A DNA stretch of 64,000 nucleotides from Lachnoclostridium sp. An169. GTDB lineage: Bacteria; Bacillota; Clostridia; Lachnospirales; Lachnospiraceae. The notes under the pieces were generated by a model. That model did not search any database, was not told the origin of the DNA, and saw only the letters and a list, made by a program, of their open reading frames with translations. Where the stretch lies: the NCBI RefSeq assembly GCF_002160525.1, contig NZ_NFKT01000001.1, positions 1-64,000 on the forward strand, read 5' to 3'. Positions 8,867 to 18,145 of this stretch are shown here, one piece after another. How positions within the stretch are numbered: the first letter of the stretch is position 1; every line of letters begins with the position of its first letter. The position numbers were made by a program, and so were the translations under genes.

Positions 8867-9816
8867 AATGGAATAAATTCCGGTTGAAGACAACGACAGA
8901 GGCGGAGGATATCGTCAGCAGCATGCTGATGGATCTGGGAATTCAGGGCGTGGAGATCGAGGACAGGATTCCTCTGACCCAGTCGGACAAGGAACAGATG
9001 TTTGTGGATATCCTGCCGGAGATCGAACCGGACGACGGGGTGGCGTACTTAAGCTTTTATCTGGAGGAAGAGGATGACAAAGATACGATTCTGGCGGACG
9101 TCATGCGTGAGCTTAAGGAGATGTCTTCCTATGTGAATGTGGGAGACTGTACGATAGAAGAGTCCCAGACTGAGGATGTGGACTGGGTCAATAACTGGAA
9201 GCAGTATTTCCACCAGTTCTATGTGGACGATATCCTGATCATCCCGTCCTGGGAGGAAGTGCAGCCGGAAGATAAAGACAAGATGATCATTCATATTGAT
9301 CCCGGCACCGCCTTCGGCACGGGCATGCATGAGACGACACAGCTTTGTATCCGTCAGATCCGCAAATATGTGACGGAGGATACAAGGATACTTGATGTGG
9401 GGTGCGGCAGCGGAATTCTGGGGATGCTGGCTCTGAAATTCGGCGCCGCCTATTCGGTGGGAACAGATCTGGATCCCTGTGCAATCGATGCCACCAAAGA
9501 GAATATGGAAGTAAACGGAATCAGTCAGGACCGCTATGAGGTGATGATCGGAAACATTATTGATGATAAGGCGATTCAGGACAAAGTCGGCTATGAGAAG
9601 TATGACATTGTTGTGGCGAATATCCTTGCCCCGGTTCTTGTGGAGCTGACTCCGGTGATCACATCCCAGCTGAAAAAAGGCGGGATCTACATTACAAGCG
9701 GTATTATCGATGACAAGGAACAGACGGTAAGAGACGCGGTGACAGCGGCAGGCATGGAGATCCTGGATGTGACGTACCAGGGCGAGTGGGTCTGCATTAC
9801 GGCGAGGAAGAGATAA
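8863..9816 (+). CDS. prmA: Ribosomal protein L11 methyltransferase PrmA
   Basis: A 317-residue SAM-dependent methyltransferase for ribosomal protein L11. The N-terminal L11-recognition domain is followed by the linker DVDWVNNWKQYF. The catalytic domain carries IDPGTAFGTGMHETT, the SAM loop ILDVGCGSGILGMLALK and the NILAPVL motif. It overlaps the GH25 gene by ATGA and shares one base with rsmE (TAATG), so the genes are translationally coupled. Confidence 0.97.
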   Translation: MKWNKFRLKTTTEAEDIVSSMLMDLGIQGVEIEDRIPLTQSDKEQMFVDILPEIEPDDGVAYLSFYLEEEDDKDTILADVMRELKEMSSYVNVGDCTIEESQTEDVDWVNNWKQYFHQFYVDDILIIPSWEEVQPEDKDKMIIHIDPGTAFGTGMHETTQLCIRQIRKYVTEDTRILDVGCGSGILGMLALKFGAAYSVGTDLDPCAIDATKENMEVNGISQDRYEVMIGNIIDDKAIQDKVGYEKYDIVVANILAPVLVELTPVITSQLKKGGIYITSGIIDDKEQTVRDAVTAAGMEILDVTYQGEWVCITARKR

Positions 9817-10583
9817 TGCAGCAGTTTTTTGTGAAACCTTCGGATGTAAAAGAAAATAAGATTCTCATGCAGGGACCGGATGTGAACCACATCAAAAATG
9901 TCCTTCGGATCCGTCCGGGGGAGGACCTGCGGGTCAGCGACGGCGAGGGACATTCCTGGCTGTGCTGCGTGGATCATTACGGCGAGAAAACCGCTGTCCT
10001 GGATATCCTGAAAAGCCTGGATCAGGATACGGAGCTCCCCTCAGAACTCTGGCTGTTCCAGGGGCTCCCAAAGGGGGACAAGATGGAGCTTATTGTCCAG
10101 AAGGCGGTGGAACTGGGGGTGTACCGCGTGGTTCCCTTTGCGGCAAAGCGCTCGGTTGTACGCCTGGATGAGAAGAAAGGGCAGAAGAAACAGGCAAGGT
10201 GGCAGCTGATTGCCAAAGGTGCGGCGGAGCAGTCCGGGAGAGGAAGGATCCCCGGAGTATCCGAACCGGTTTCCTTTGCAGAAGCTCTGGCGGAGGCAGA
10301 GAAACTGGATGTAATCCTGATCCCTTATGAACTGGAGGAGGGAATGGAAGAGACCGCCCGGATTATCGAAAGTATACGCCCCGGACAGTCGGTGGGAATC
10401 TTTATCGGCCCGGAGGGCGGATTTGAGGAGGAAGAAGTGATTCGCGCCCGGGAGGCAGGCGCACAGCCGGTTACTCTGGGTAGGAGAATCCTGCGGACTG
10501 AGACGGCGGGGCTTGCGGCTCTGTCAATCCTGATGTATCATCTGGAGAGCGGGGAACATAATTTAATAGTAAGAAAAGAGTAA
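9816..10583 (+). CDS. rsmE: 16S rRNA (uracil(1498)-N(3))-methyltransferase RsmE
   Basis: 255 residues from the ATG at 9816 (MQQFFVKPSDVKENK). A start further upstream would overlap prmA by another 30 bp without a better ribosome site. The N-terminal PUA-like part (HIKNVLRIRPGEDLRVSDG) precedes a SPOUT/trefoil-knot methyltransferase with FIGPEGGFEEEEV and LGRRILRTETAGLAAL. It methylates U1498 of 16S rRNA. The prmA-rsmE order is common in Firmicutes. Confidence 0.97.
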   Translation: MQQFFVKPSDVKENKILMQGPDVNHIKNVLRIRPGEDLRVSDGEGHSWLCCVDHYGEKTAVLDILKSLDQDTELPSELWLFQGLPKGDKMELIVQKAVELGVYRVVPFAAKRSVVRLDEKKGQKKQARWQLIAKGAAEQSGRGRIPGVSEPVSFAEALAEAEKLDVILIPYELEEGMEETARIIESIRPGQSVGIFIGPEGGFEEEEVIRAREAGAQPVTLGRRILRTETAGLAALSILMYHLESGEHNLIVRKE

Positions 10584-10595
10584 AGGAAAGGAACA

Positions 10596-11753
10596 ATGGA
10601 AGTATATTTGGACAATTCCGCCACAACCATGTGTTATCCGGAAGTGGGGGAACTGGTATATAAAGTGATGTGTCAGGATTACGGGAATCCCTCTTCCATG
10701 CACCGGAAAGGTGTGGAGGCGGAACATTATATCCGGAACGCGAAAGAGACTCTGGCGCGGATCCTCAAGGTGAACGCCAGAGAGATCGTCTTTACTTCCG
10801 GGGGGACAGAGAGCGATAATCTGGCACTGATCGGATGCGCAAGGGCAAACCGGAGAGCGGGAAATCACCTGATCACCTCCTCCATCGAACATCCGGCAAT
10901 TCTGAACACCATGCGGTATCTGGAGGAGGAAGAAGGATTCCGGGTGACTTATCTGCCGGTGGATTCTTTTGGGAGGATCAAGCTGGACGCTTTAAAGGAA
11001 GCGCTCTGTCCGGAGACGATTCTCGTATCTGTCATGTATGTGAACAATGAAGTGGGAACCGTCCAGCCCATTCAGGAGGCGGTGCGGATTGTGAAGAGCT
11101 ATAAGCCCTCCATTCTGTTCCACACGGATGCGGTGCAGGGATTCGGAAAATACCACATTTATCCGAAACGGATGGGAATCGATCTGCTTACGGCGAGCGG
11201 GCATAAGATCCACGGCCCCAAGGGGATCGGGTTTCTCTATATCGACAGCCGGGTGAAGATCAGGCCTATCGTATTCGGCGGCGAGCAGCAGAAGAATATC
11301 CGTTCCGGTACGGAGAATGTGCCGGGAATCGCAGGGCTGGGACTTGCGGCAAAGATGATCTACCGGGATCTGGATATGAAGACAGCGCTGATGCGGGAAC
11401 TGAAGGGGCATTTTCTGGACGGAATTGCGAAGATTGAGAATACTACCGTCCACGGGATGACCGATGAGGGAAGTGCGCCTCACATTATCAGCGTCGGGGT
11501 TGCGGGCGTCCGCAGCGAGGTGCTGCTCCATACGCTGGAAGAAAAGGGCATCTACGTCTCTTCCGGCTCAGCCTGTTCCTCGAACCATCCGGCGGTCAGC
11601 GGGGTGCTCAAAGGCATCGGAGCGGCACGGGAGTACCTGGATGCCACGCTTCGGTTCAGTATGTCGGAGTTTACCACGAAAGAAGAAATTGACTATACAC
11701 TGGAAACACTATATAATTGTATACCGGTGCTTCGGAGATTTACGAGGCGGTAG
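10596..11753 (+). CDS. Cysteine desulfurase (NifS/IscS-like)
   Basis: A 385-residue PLP enzyme that releases sulfur from cysteine as a protein persulfide. The PLP lysine is Lys204 in SGHKIHGPKG; SGGTESDNLA and EHPAI flank the cofactor site. The catalytic Cys327 lies in SSGSACSSN. It sits 60 bp ahead of thiI, as in the nifZ-thiI pair of Bacillus subtilis, so it most likely feeds sulfur to ThiI for tRNA s4U8 rather than acting as the general Fe-S desulfurase. No iscU/sufU gene is adjacent. Confidence 0.93.
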   Translation: MEVYLDNSATTMCYPEVGELVYKVMCQDYGNPSSMHRKGVEAEHYIRNAKETLARILKVNAREIVFTSGGTESDNLALIGCARANRRAGNHLITSSIEHPAILNTMRYLEEEEGFRVTYLPVDSFGRIKLDALKEALCPETILVSVMYVNNEVGTVQPIQEAVRIVKSYKPSILFHTDAVQGFGKYHIYPKRMGIDLLTASGHKIHGPKGIGFLYIDSRVKIRPIVFGGEQQKNIRSGTENVPGIAGLGLAAKMIYRDLDMKTALMRELKGHFLDGIAKIENTTVHGMTDEGSAPHIISVGVAGVRSEVLLHTLEEKGIYVSSGSACSSNHPAVSGVLKGIGAAREYLDATLRFSMSEFTTKEEIDYTLETLYNCIPVLRRFTRR

Positions 11754-11813
11754 TACAGTGAGTTTACAGAGTTCCGGCATCAGTGCCGGAGCGGAAAAGA
11801 TTGGGAGAGAACT

Positions 11814-13013
11814 ATGAGATTTCATTCATTTTTGATCAAGTACGGGGAGATCGGGATCAAGGGGAAGAACCGGTATATGTTCGAGGATGCCCTGGTCCGT
11901 CAGATCCGCTATGCGCTTCAGGACGTGGACGGGAAGTTCTATGTCCACAAATGCCACGGGAGAGTCTATGTGGACTGCGACGGGGAGTATGATTTCGATG
12001 AGACAGTGGAAAGCCTGCAGAAGGTATTCGGCATTGTCGGCATCTGCCCGGTGGTCCGCACGGCGGTTAAGGAACTGGAAGAGCTGAAAAAGGACGTTGT
12101 CGCTTATGTCGGAGAGGTATATCCGGAAGGAAACCAGACGTTTAAGGTAGAGGCAAGAAGAGCAAACAAAAGTTATCCCGGGAATTCCATGGAAATCAAC
12201 TGTGCCCTGGGAGAGGCGGTTCTGGATGCATTCCCCGGGATGAAGGTGGATGTGCACAACCCGGATATCCGACTGAATGTGGAGATCCGCGAGGAGGTCT
12301 ATATCTACTCCCGGATTATCCCCGGACCGGGCGGAATGCCGGTGGGAACAAACGGCAGCGCCATGCTTCTGCTTTCCGGCGGCATTGACAGCCCGGTTGC
12401 CGGATATATGATCGCAAAGAGAGGCGTTGAGATCGAGGCAGTCTATTTCCACGCGCCGCCGTATACGAGCGAGAGGGCAAAGGAGAAAGTGATTGACCTG
12501 GCGCGTCTTGTCTCGGAGTATTCCGGTCCCATCAAACTGCATGTCGTGAACTTTACGGACATTCAGCTCTATATTTACGAGAAATGCCCGCATGAAGAAC
12601 TGACCATCATCATGCGCCGCTATATGATGCGGATTGCGGAACATTTTGCAAAGAAAGACGGATGTCTGGGCCTGGTGACGGGAGAGAGTATCGGTCAGGT
12701 GGCAAGCCAGACCATGCAGAGCCTTGCGGCGACGAACGCAGTCTGCACGCTGCCGGTTTACCGTCCGCTGATCGGGTTTGACAAGCGGGAGATCGTGGAG
12801 ATCTCGGAGAAGATCGGAACGTATGAAGTGTCGATTCAACCCTTCGAGGACTGCTGCACCATCTTTGTGGCAAAGCATCCGGTGACCAAACCCAATGTGG
12901 AGTGGATCGAGAAATCGGAGAAGAATCTGGATGAGAAGATCGACGAACTGATGCAGGCTGCCCTGGAGAGCGCCGAGGTGATCACGGTGAAGAAACGGGG
13001 AGCAGAGGAGTAG
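11814..13013 (+). CDS. thiI: tRNA 4-thiouridine synthase ThiI
   Basis: 399 residues: N-terminal ferredoxin-like/THUMP region (to about 165), then a PP-loop ATPase with SGGIDS at residues 188-193 that adenylates U8 of tRNA. EDCCTIF near the C-terminus is the conserved cysteine-containing segment. The C-terminal rhodanese domain of the enterobacterial enzyme is absent, as is usual in Firmicutes; the cysteine desulfurase upstream would supply sulfur directly. A strong terminator follows. Confidence 0.96.
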   Translation: MRFHSFLIKYGEIGIKGKNRYMFEDALVRQIRYALQDVDGKFYVHKCHGRVYVDCDGEYDFDETVESLQKVFGIVGICPVVRTAVKELEELKKDVVAYVGEVYPEGNQTFKVEARRANKSYPGNSMEINCALGEAVLDAFPGMKVDVHNPDIRLNVEIREEVYIYSRIIPGPGGMPVGTNGSAMLLLSGGIDSPVAGYMIAKRGVEIEAVYFHAPPYTSERAKEKVIDLARLVSEYSGPIKLHVVNFTDIQLYIYEKCPHEELTIIMRRYMMRIAEHFAKKDGCLGLVTGESIGQVASQTMQSLAATNAVCTLPVYRPLIGFDKREIVEISEKIGTYEVSIQPFEDCCTIFVAKHPVTKPNVEWIEKSEKNLDEKIDELMQAALESAEVITVKKRGAEE

Positions 13014-13026
13014 GAGAAGAGAAATG

Positions 13027-13058
13027 AAAAAGCTGTCTCCTTGCGGGACAGCTTTTTT
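13027..13058. terminator. Intrinsic terminator after thiI, probably bidirectional
   Basis: AAAAGCTGTC (13028-13037) pairs with GACAGCTTTT (13047-13056) around a 9-nt loop, followed by T's. The A-run on the left makes it usable by the converging HPr-like gene. Confidence 0.85.
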
Positions 13059-13086
13059 ATTTCGTTACAATTGTTCAATCGATCAA

Positions 13087-13320
13087 TTATTTGATGATGT
13101 ACGGATCAAGGGCAGCCAGAATCTCGCTTACATCGCCGTCAGCGTGAATGTTGAGGTCGATCGGCTTGGAAAGATCAAGACTGAAAATTCCCATGATTGA
13201 TTTGGCATCTATAACATATCTCCCGGATACTAAATCGAAGTCATTGTCATACTTTGTAATTTCGTTTACAAATGATTTTACTTTGTCGATTGAGTTTAAT
13301 GAAATCTGTACTGTTTTCAT
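13087..13320 (-). CDS. HPr-like protein lacking the phosphorylatable histidine (Crh-like)
   Basis: 77 residues starting MKTVQISLNS, with AAGGAGGG upstream. It aligns with HPr over its length: KYDNDFDLVSGRYVIDAKSIMG matches the HPr block around regulatory Ser46 (here Ser41 in KSIMG). The HARP motif holding His15 is missing and replaced by NSIDKVKSF. It therefore should not pass phosphate from enzyme I to PTS transporters, but could be a regulatory Crh-like protein if HPr kinase modifies Ser41. It stands alone with its own promoter. Confidence 0.8.
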   Translation of the reverse strand: MKTVQISLNSIDKVKSFVNEITKYDNDFDLVSGRYVIDAKSIMGIFSLDLSKPIDLNIHADGDVSEILAALDPYIIK

Positions 13321-13375
13321 TTTAAAGTCCCTCCTTGAATTATACAATAAAAGTACGGCCTCAGAGCCTATGTAT

Positions 13376-13404
13376 ATTCTACGGGATAGGGCGTAAAAAG
13401 TCAA
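13376..13404 (-). promoter_or_regulatory. Promoter of the HPr-like gene
   Basis: On the minus strand, TTGACT (13404-13399) and TAGAAT (13381-13376) are separated by 17 bp, about 55 bp before the start codon. Confidence 0.65.
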
Positions 13405-13436
13405 GAAACAATAGAGGAAAAATGAGGTAAATCGTT

Positions 13437-14750
13437 ATGAAAAAAGCAGCGCTGCACAATCTTGGATGCAAAGTGAACGCCTACGAGACCGAGGCAATGC
13501 AGGAGATGCTCGAGAAGGCGGGATACGAAATCGTGCCCTTTCAGGAGGGGGCGGATGTCTACATTATCAATACCTGTACCGTGACCAATATTGCCGACCG
13601 CAAATCAAGACAGATGCTCCACCGGGCGCGGAAGATGAATCCGGATGCCATCGTGGTGGCAGCAGGCTGCTATGTGCAGGCACAGGAGGGAAAACAGGAG
13701 ACGGATCCCTGCATTGACATTGTGATCGGGAACAACCACAAGAAAGATCTTGTCAGAATTCTTGAGGAATATGAACAGAAGAAGGGGCAGGGAAAGGATG
13801 GAGAGGATGCGCTCCGGGATATCGAGGATATCAGCCGCACCCGGGAATACGAAGATCTGCATCTGGGGAAACCGGGGGACCACACCCGGGCTTACATCAA
13901 GGTTCAGGACGGGTGCAATCAGTTCTGCACCTACTGTATCATCCCCTATGCCCGGGGAAGAGTCAGAAGCCGGAGTATGGACGATGTGGTGCGCGAGGTG
14001 GAAGACCTTGCAGAAAACGGGTATAAGGAGGTCGTTCTCACGGGAATCCACCTAAGTTCCTATGGAATCGATTTTGACGGGGAGCGCCATCTGCTCCCCC
14101 TGATCCGGGCTGTCCACGCTGTGGACGGGATTGAACGCATACGTCTGGGCTCTCTGGAACCGAATATTATCACGGAAGAGTTTGCCCGGGAGATTTCCCG
14201 GATGCCGAAGATGTGCCCCCATTTTCATCTCTCTCTTCAGAGCGGGTGCGACGCTACGCTCAAACGGATGAACCGGCGGTATACCAGTGCGGAGTACTAT
14301 GAGAAATGCTGCATACTCCGGAAATATTTTGAAAATCCTGCCCTTACCACGGATGTGATCGTGGGCTTTCCGGGGGAGACGCAGGAAGAATTCGAAGAGT
14401 CCCTTGCCTTTGTGGACCGGGTGAACTTCTATGAGACCCATATATTCAAATACTCCAGAAGAGAGGGGACGAAAGCTGCCGTCATGCCGGATCAGATCGA
14501 TGAGAAGGTAAAGGCGCAGCGCAGCGCGCGCATGATTGCCCTGGGAGAGCAGAAACAGCGGGCGTATGAGCAGAGCTTCATCGGAAAAGAGGTGGAAGTG
14601 CTCATTGAGGAGGACGCCCTCATCGATGGAAAAATGATGCAGACGGGACACACAAAGGAGTATATGAAAATTGCACTAGAGAAAAAAGAAAATTTGAAAA
14701 ATTGTGTCATAAAAGTTCAAATTGATAGTGATTTACAAATTATTCATTGA
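13437..14750 (+). CDS. mtaB: tRNA t6A37 methylthiotransferase MtaB
   Basis: A 437-residue radical SAM methylthiotransferase that makes ms2t6A at position 37 of tRNAs reading ANN codons. The first cluster ligands are Cys11 (GCKVN), Cys47 (NTCTVT) and Cys78 (AAGCYVQ). The radical SAM cluster is C160, C164, C167 in DGCNQFCTYC. The C-terminal TRAM-like domain follows YEQSFIGKEVEVLIEE. N-terminal HNLGCKVNAYE is typical of MtaB rather than MiaB or RimO. Confidence 0.95.
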   Translation: MKKAALHNLGCKVNAYETEAMQEMLEKAGYEIVPFQEGADVYIINTCTVTNIADRKSRQMLHRARKMNPDAIVVAAGCYVQAQEGKQETDPCIDIVIGNNHKKDLVRILEEYEQKKGQGKDGEDALRDIEDISRTREYEDLHLGKPGDHTRAYIKVQDGCNQFCTYCIIPYARGRVRSRSMDDVVREVEDLAENGYKEVVLTGIHLSSYGIDFDGERHLLPLIRAVHAVDGIERIRLGSLEPNIITEEFAREISRMPKMCPHFHLSLQSGCDATLKRMNRRYTSAEYYEKCCILRKYFENPALTTDVIVGFPGETQEEFEESLAFVDRVNFYETHIFKYSRREGTKAAVMPDQIDEKVKAQRSARMIALGEQKQRAYEQSFIGKEVEVLIEEDALIDGKMMQTGHTKEYMKIALEKKENLKNCVIKVQIDSDLQIIH

Positions 14751-14842
14751 ATTTTAAAAGTTCTTATATTAGAATTGTAAATAGGGTATTCAGGCTATTT
14801 TATACTGATTAGACGCAACTTACACGAAAAGGAGGAGAAAAA

Positions 14843-15106
14843 ATGAGTGATTTAAGCAACACTCAGTTCTTTCAGGTTGAGCCGGGACCGCAGATCTCAG
14901 CAAAGGATATCCTTGAGATCGTATTCAAGGCGCTGAAAGAAAAAGGATATAATCCGGTGAATCAGATTGTCGGATATATCATGTCGGGAGATCCGACCTA
15001 CATCACCAGCTATAACGGAGCGAGAAGCCTTGTAATGAAGGTGGAGAGGGACGAACTGGTGGAAGAACTGTTGAAGTCGTATATCCAGAACAATTTGTGG
15101 GAATAA
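14843..15106 (+). CDS. ireB: IreB family regulatory phosphoprotein
   Basis: 87 residues ([15 protein letters not shown]...), a close match in length and sequence to the IreB/YrzL (DUF965) family. Enterococcal IreB is a substrate of the PASTA kinase IreK and affects cephalosporin resistance. The N-terminal Ser/Thr positions (SDLSNTQ) are where the known phosphorylated threonines lie. It starts 15 nt after AAAGGAGGAG and heads the conserved ireB-ruvX-DUF1292 string. Confidence 0.93.
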   Translation: MSDLSNTQFFQVEPGPQISAKDILEIVFKALKEKGYNPVNQIVGYIMSGDPTYITSYNGARSLVMKVERDELVEELLKSYIQNNLWE

Positions 15107-15112
15107 TCTGTT

Positions 15113-15556
15113 ATGAGGATTCTTGGACTTGATTACGGTTCAAAGACTGTGGGGGTCGCTCTGAGCGATCCGCTTGGGATTACAGCCCAGGCAGTTGAGA
15201 CGATCGAGCGCAGGGAGGAGAACAAGCTCCGGCGGACCTGTGCCAGGATCGAGGAACTGATTAAAGAATACGGCGTAGAGAAGATTGTGCTTGGCTTTCC
15301 GAAGCATATGAACAATGATGTGGGGGAGCGCGCCCTCCGGACACTGGAATTTCGCGATATGCTCACACGGCGGACCGGACTTGAGGTTGTCATGTGGGAC
15401 GAGCGTCTGACGACTGTCTCAGCGGAGCGCATATTGATCGAGAGCAGCATAAGACGGGAAGAACGCAAAAAATATGTGGATAAAGTTGCTGCTGTGTTTA
15501 TTCTGCAGGGATATCTTGACTCTCTGAGCATGAAACAGGGGCAGGAAGCGGAATAG
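15113..15556 (+). CDS. ruvX: Holliday junction resolvase-like RuvX/YqgF
   Basis: A 147-residue RNase H-fold nuclease of the YqgF family: [20 protein letters not shown] at the start, [33 protein letters not shown] and [14 protein letters not shown] at the end. The acidic active-site residues (Asp in GLDYG, Glu in DERLTT, Asp in DKVAA) are present. The family is linked to pre-16S rRNA processing as well as junction resolution. It begins 6 bp after ireB. Confidence 0.95.
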   Translation: MRILGLDYGSKTVGVALSDPLGITAQAVETIERREENKLRRTCARIEELIKEYGVEKIVLGFPKHMNNDVGERALRTLEFRDMLTRRTGLEVVMWDERLTTVSAERILIESSIRREERKKYVDKVAAVFILQGYLDSLSMKQGQEAE

Positions 15557-15581
15557 GACGCATATAAGGGGATAATATTGA

Positions 15582-15842
15582 ATGGAAAAAGTAAGGTTTA
15601 CTTTCAGTGACGGAAACGGAGAAGACGAATTTTTTGTCCTTGAGGAGACGAAGATCGGCGGGACTGCATACATACTTGTGACAGATTCCCAGGATGATGA
15701 TGCCGAGTGCCTGATTCTTAAGGAGATCCCACAGGAAGGGACAAAGGAAAGCGTCTATGAGATCGTGGAAGATGAGACAGAACTTCTGGCGGTATCGAAA
15801 GTATTCGAGGAGCTGTTGGAAGATGTGAGTATCGAAATGTAA
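15582..15842 (+). CDS. DUF1292 protein (YrzB-like)
   Basis: An 86-residue strongly acidic protein: FTFSDGNGEDEFFVLEETKI, YILVTDSQDDDAECLILKE. This is the DUF1292 family, found next to ireB and ruvX across Firmicutes. No enzymatic motif; function unknown. Confidence 0.9.
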   Translation: MEKVRFTFSDGNGEDEFFVLEETKIGGTAYILVTDSQDDDAECLILKEIPQEGTKESVYEIVEDETELLAVSKVFEELLEDVSIEM

Positions 15843-15898
15843 AATCTTCGGATGTTTACAATAGATTTATTTACTGCAGGGAGACAGAAAGGACACGG

Positions 15899-16360
15899 AT
15901 GGAACAGAAAAAAACAGAGGAACTGCTCAAGGAGAGACTGAGGGAAAAGGGGCTGAAGGTGACTCGTCAGAGAATCCTGGTTCTGTCAGTACTCGAGCAG
16001 AATGCCGGCAGGCACATGACTGCCGAGGATGTCTATGATCTGGTATCGGAGGATTATCCTGAGATCGGGCTTGCTACAGTGTACCGCACACTGCAGCTTC
16101 TCTGGGATATGCAGCTTGTAGACAGGATCAGTCTGGATGACGGGTGTGTGCGGTACGAGATCGGGCATCTGTTTAAGGGGGATGCGAAGCATAACCACCA
16201 TCATCTGATATGCAGGATATGCAATAAGGTCATTCCCTTCGGGGGCGATCTGCTTGACGAACTGGAGCAGCAGATCGAGGACGAGACCGGTTTTCATGTC
16301 CTTGACCATGAGCTGAAGTTCTATGGCGTTTGCAGAGAGTGTCTGAAAAAGGGAAGATGA
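15899..16360 (+). CDS. Fur family transcriptional regulator
   Basis: 153 residues. The N-terminal winged helix includes RLREKGLKVTRQRILVLSVL and IGLATVYRTLQLL. The metal-binding dimerisation half carries HNHHHLICRICNKVIPF and a C-terminal CRECLKK; the paired CxxC motifs predict a structural zinc. The sequence does not settle whether it senses iron, zinc or peroxide; no target box was found in the short upstream gap. Confidence 0.92.
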   Translation: MEQKKTEELLKERLREKGLKVTRQRILVLSVLEQNAGRHMTAEDVYDLVSEDYPEIGLATVYRTLQLLWDMQLVDRISLDDGCVRYEIGHLFKGDAKHNHHHLICRICNKVIPFGGDLLDELEQQIEDETGFHVLDHELKFYGVCRECLKKGR

Positions 16361-16471
16361 CTTTGTAAAAGCAGCCGGCCATACTGCTGTTCTTTTTGCG
16401 CCCAAAAGTAAATTAACAGTTTTATCCGTCCAGGAAAAACGTACATAATTTATGATGGAGGTGCTTGTTTT

Positions 16472-18142
16472 TTGAAAAAAGAGAAAAAAGGAAAACTGCG
16501 TATCATACCGCTCGGGGGACTGGAGCAGATCGGTATGAATATCACTGCCTTCGAGTATGAAGACAGTATTGTTGTAGTAGACTGCGGGCTTGCATTCCCG
16601 GAGGACGACATGCTCGGAATCGATCTGGTGATTCCGGATGTCACATATTTAAAAGACAATATATCGAAAGTAAAAGGATTCGTGATTACCCATGGACATG
16701 AGGATCATATCGGAGCGCTGCCCTATGTGCTCAAGGAGATCAACATTCCCATCTACACGACAAAGCTTACCATGGGAATCATCGAGAATAAGCTGAAGGA
16801 ACACAACCTGCTGCGTTCTACAAAGCGCAAAGTGGTAAGGCACGGACAGTCTATCAATCTGGGGCAGTTCCGGATTGAGTTTATCAAGACAAACCACAGT
16901 ATTCAGGATGCGTCCGCCCTGGCGATTTACTCTCCGGCCGGTGTGGTTGTCCACACAGGAGACTTCAAGGTGGATTACACACCGGTGTTCGGCGATGCCA
17001 TCGATCTGCAGCGTTTTGCGGAGATCGGGAAGAAGGGCGTACTCGCCCTGATGTCGGACAGCACGAATGCGGAGAGAAGAGGGTTTACCCAGTCTGAGCG
17101 GACGGTTGGAATCACTTTTGACCATATATTTGCGGAGCATCAGAATACCAGGCTGATCATCGCCACATTTGCATCTAACGTGGACCGTGTTCAGCAGATT
17201 ATCAACTCGGCGTACAAGTATGGAAGAAAAGTAGTCGTTGAGGGGCGGAGCATGGTGAATATCATTTCCATCGCCTCGGAACTGGGATATCTGAATCTGC
17301 CGGAGAATACGCTGATCGAGATCGATGAGATGAAGAATTATCCGCCGGAGAAGATGGTGCTGATCACTACAGGAAGCCAGGGAGAGTCCATGGCGGCGCT
17401 GTCCCGTATGGCGGCTGACGTGCACCGCAAGGTGACGATCCAGCCAAACGATACCATTATATTCAGTTCCAACCCGATCCCGGGCAACGAGAAGTCCGTG
17501 TCCCGCGTGATCAATGAGCTCTCCTCGAAAGGGGCGGAGGTTATTTTCCAGGATGCCCATGTGTCCGGACATGCCTGTCAGGAGGAGCTGAAGCTGATCT
17601 ATTCTCTGGTGAAGCCGAAATATGCGATTCCGGTACACGGCGAGTACCGGCACCTGAAAGCGAATGCAGAGGTGGCAAAATCTCTGGGTATTCCGAAAGA
17701 AAATGTATTTATCATTCAGTCCGGAGATGTGGTGGAGCTTGATTCCGAGTCCTGCAAAGTGGTGGACAAGGTGCATACCGGAGCCATTCTCGTGGACGGT
17801 CTGGGAGTCGGAGATGTGGGAAATATCGTGCTCCGCGACAGACAGCATCTGGCAGAGGACGGCATTATTATCGTCGTGCTGACACTGGAGAGAAGGACGA
17901 ACCGTCTCCTTGCCGGTCCGGATATCGTCTCCCGCGGTTTCGTCTATGTAAGAGAGTCGGAGCAGCTCATGGGCGATGCGAAAAAAGCAGTGTCCGATGC
18001 CCTGGATAAATGTCTTTCCGGAAGGCATACGGACTGGAACAAGATCAAGCTGACGATCCGCGATGCGATGAACGACTATATCTGGAAGAAGACAAAGAGG
18101 AAACCTATGGTTATCCCGATTATTATGGATGTGGATGTGTAA
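16472..18142 (+). CDS. Ribonuclease J
   Basis: A 556-residue beta-CASP metallo-beta-lactamase nuclease for mRNA decay and rRNA maturation. The zinc motif HGHEDH is at residues 74-79; later signatures are HTGDFKVDYTP, STNAERRG, GHACQEELKL and PVHGEYRHLKANAE. The start is a TTG at 16472 placed about 11 nt after GGAGG; no ATG fits in this frame before the conserved N-terminus (GKLRIIPLGGLEQIGMN). Length matches the family. Confidence 0.95.
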   Translation: MKKEKKGKLRIIPLGGLEQIGMNITAFEYEDSIVVVDCGLAFPEDDMLGIDLVIPDVTYLKDNISKVKGFVITHGHEDHIGALPYVLKEINIPIYTTKLTMGIIENKLKEHNLLRSTKRKVVRHGQSINLGQFRIEFIKTNHSIQDASALAIYSPAGVVVHTGDFKVDYTPVFGDAIDLQRFAEIGKKGVLALMSDSTNAERRGFTQSERTVGITFDHIFAEHQNTRLIIATFASNVDRVQQIINSAYKYGRKVVVEGRSMVNIISIASELGYLNLPENTLIEIDEMKNYPPEKMVLITTGSQGESMAALSRMAADVHRKVTIQPNDTIIFSSNPIPGNEKSVSRVINELSSKGAEVIFQDAHVSGHACQEELKLIYSLVKPKYAIPVHGEYRHLKANAEVAKSLGIPKENVFIIQSGDVVELDSESCKVVDKVHTGAILVDGLGVGDVGNIVLRDRQHLAEDGIIIVVLTLERRTNRLLAGPDIVSRGFVYVRESEQLMGDAKKAVSDALDKCLSGRHTDWNKIKLTIRDAMNDYIWKKTKRKPMVIPIIMDVDV

Positions 18143-18145
18143 CAT

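Noticed and set aside
14751-14842. Promoter of ireB around TATACT at 14801
   Set aside because: The nearest -35-like TTGTAA is 20 bp away, too far for a safe call.
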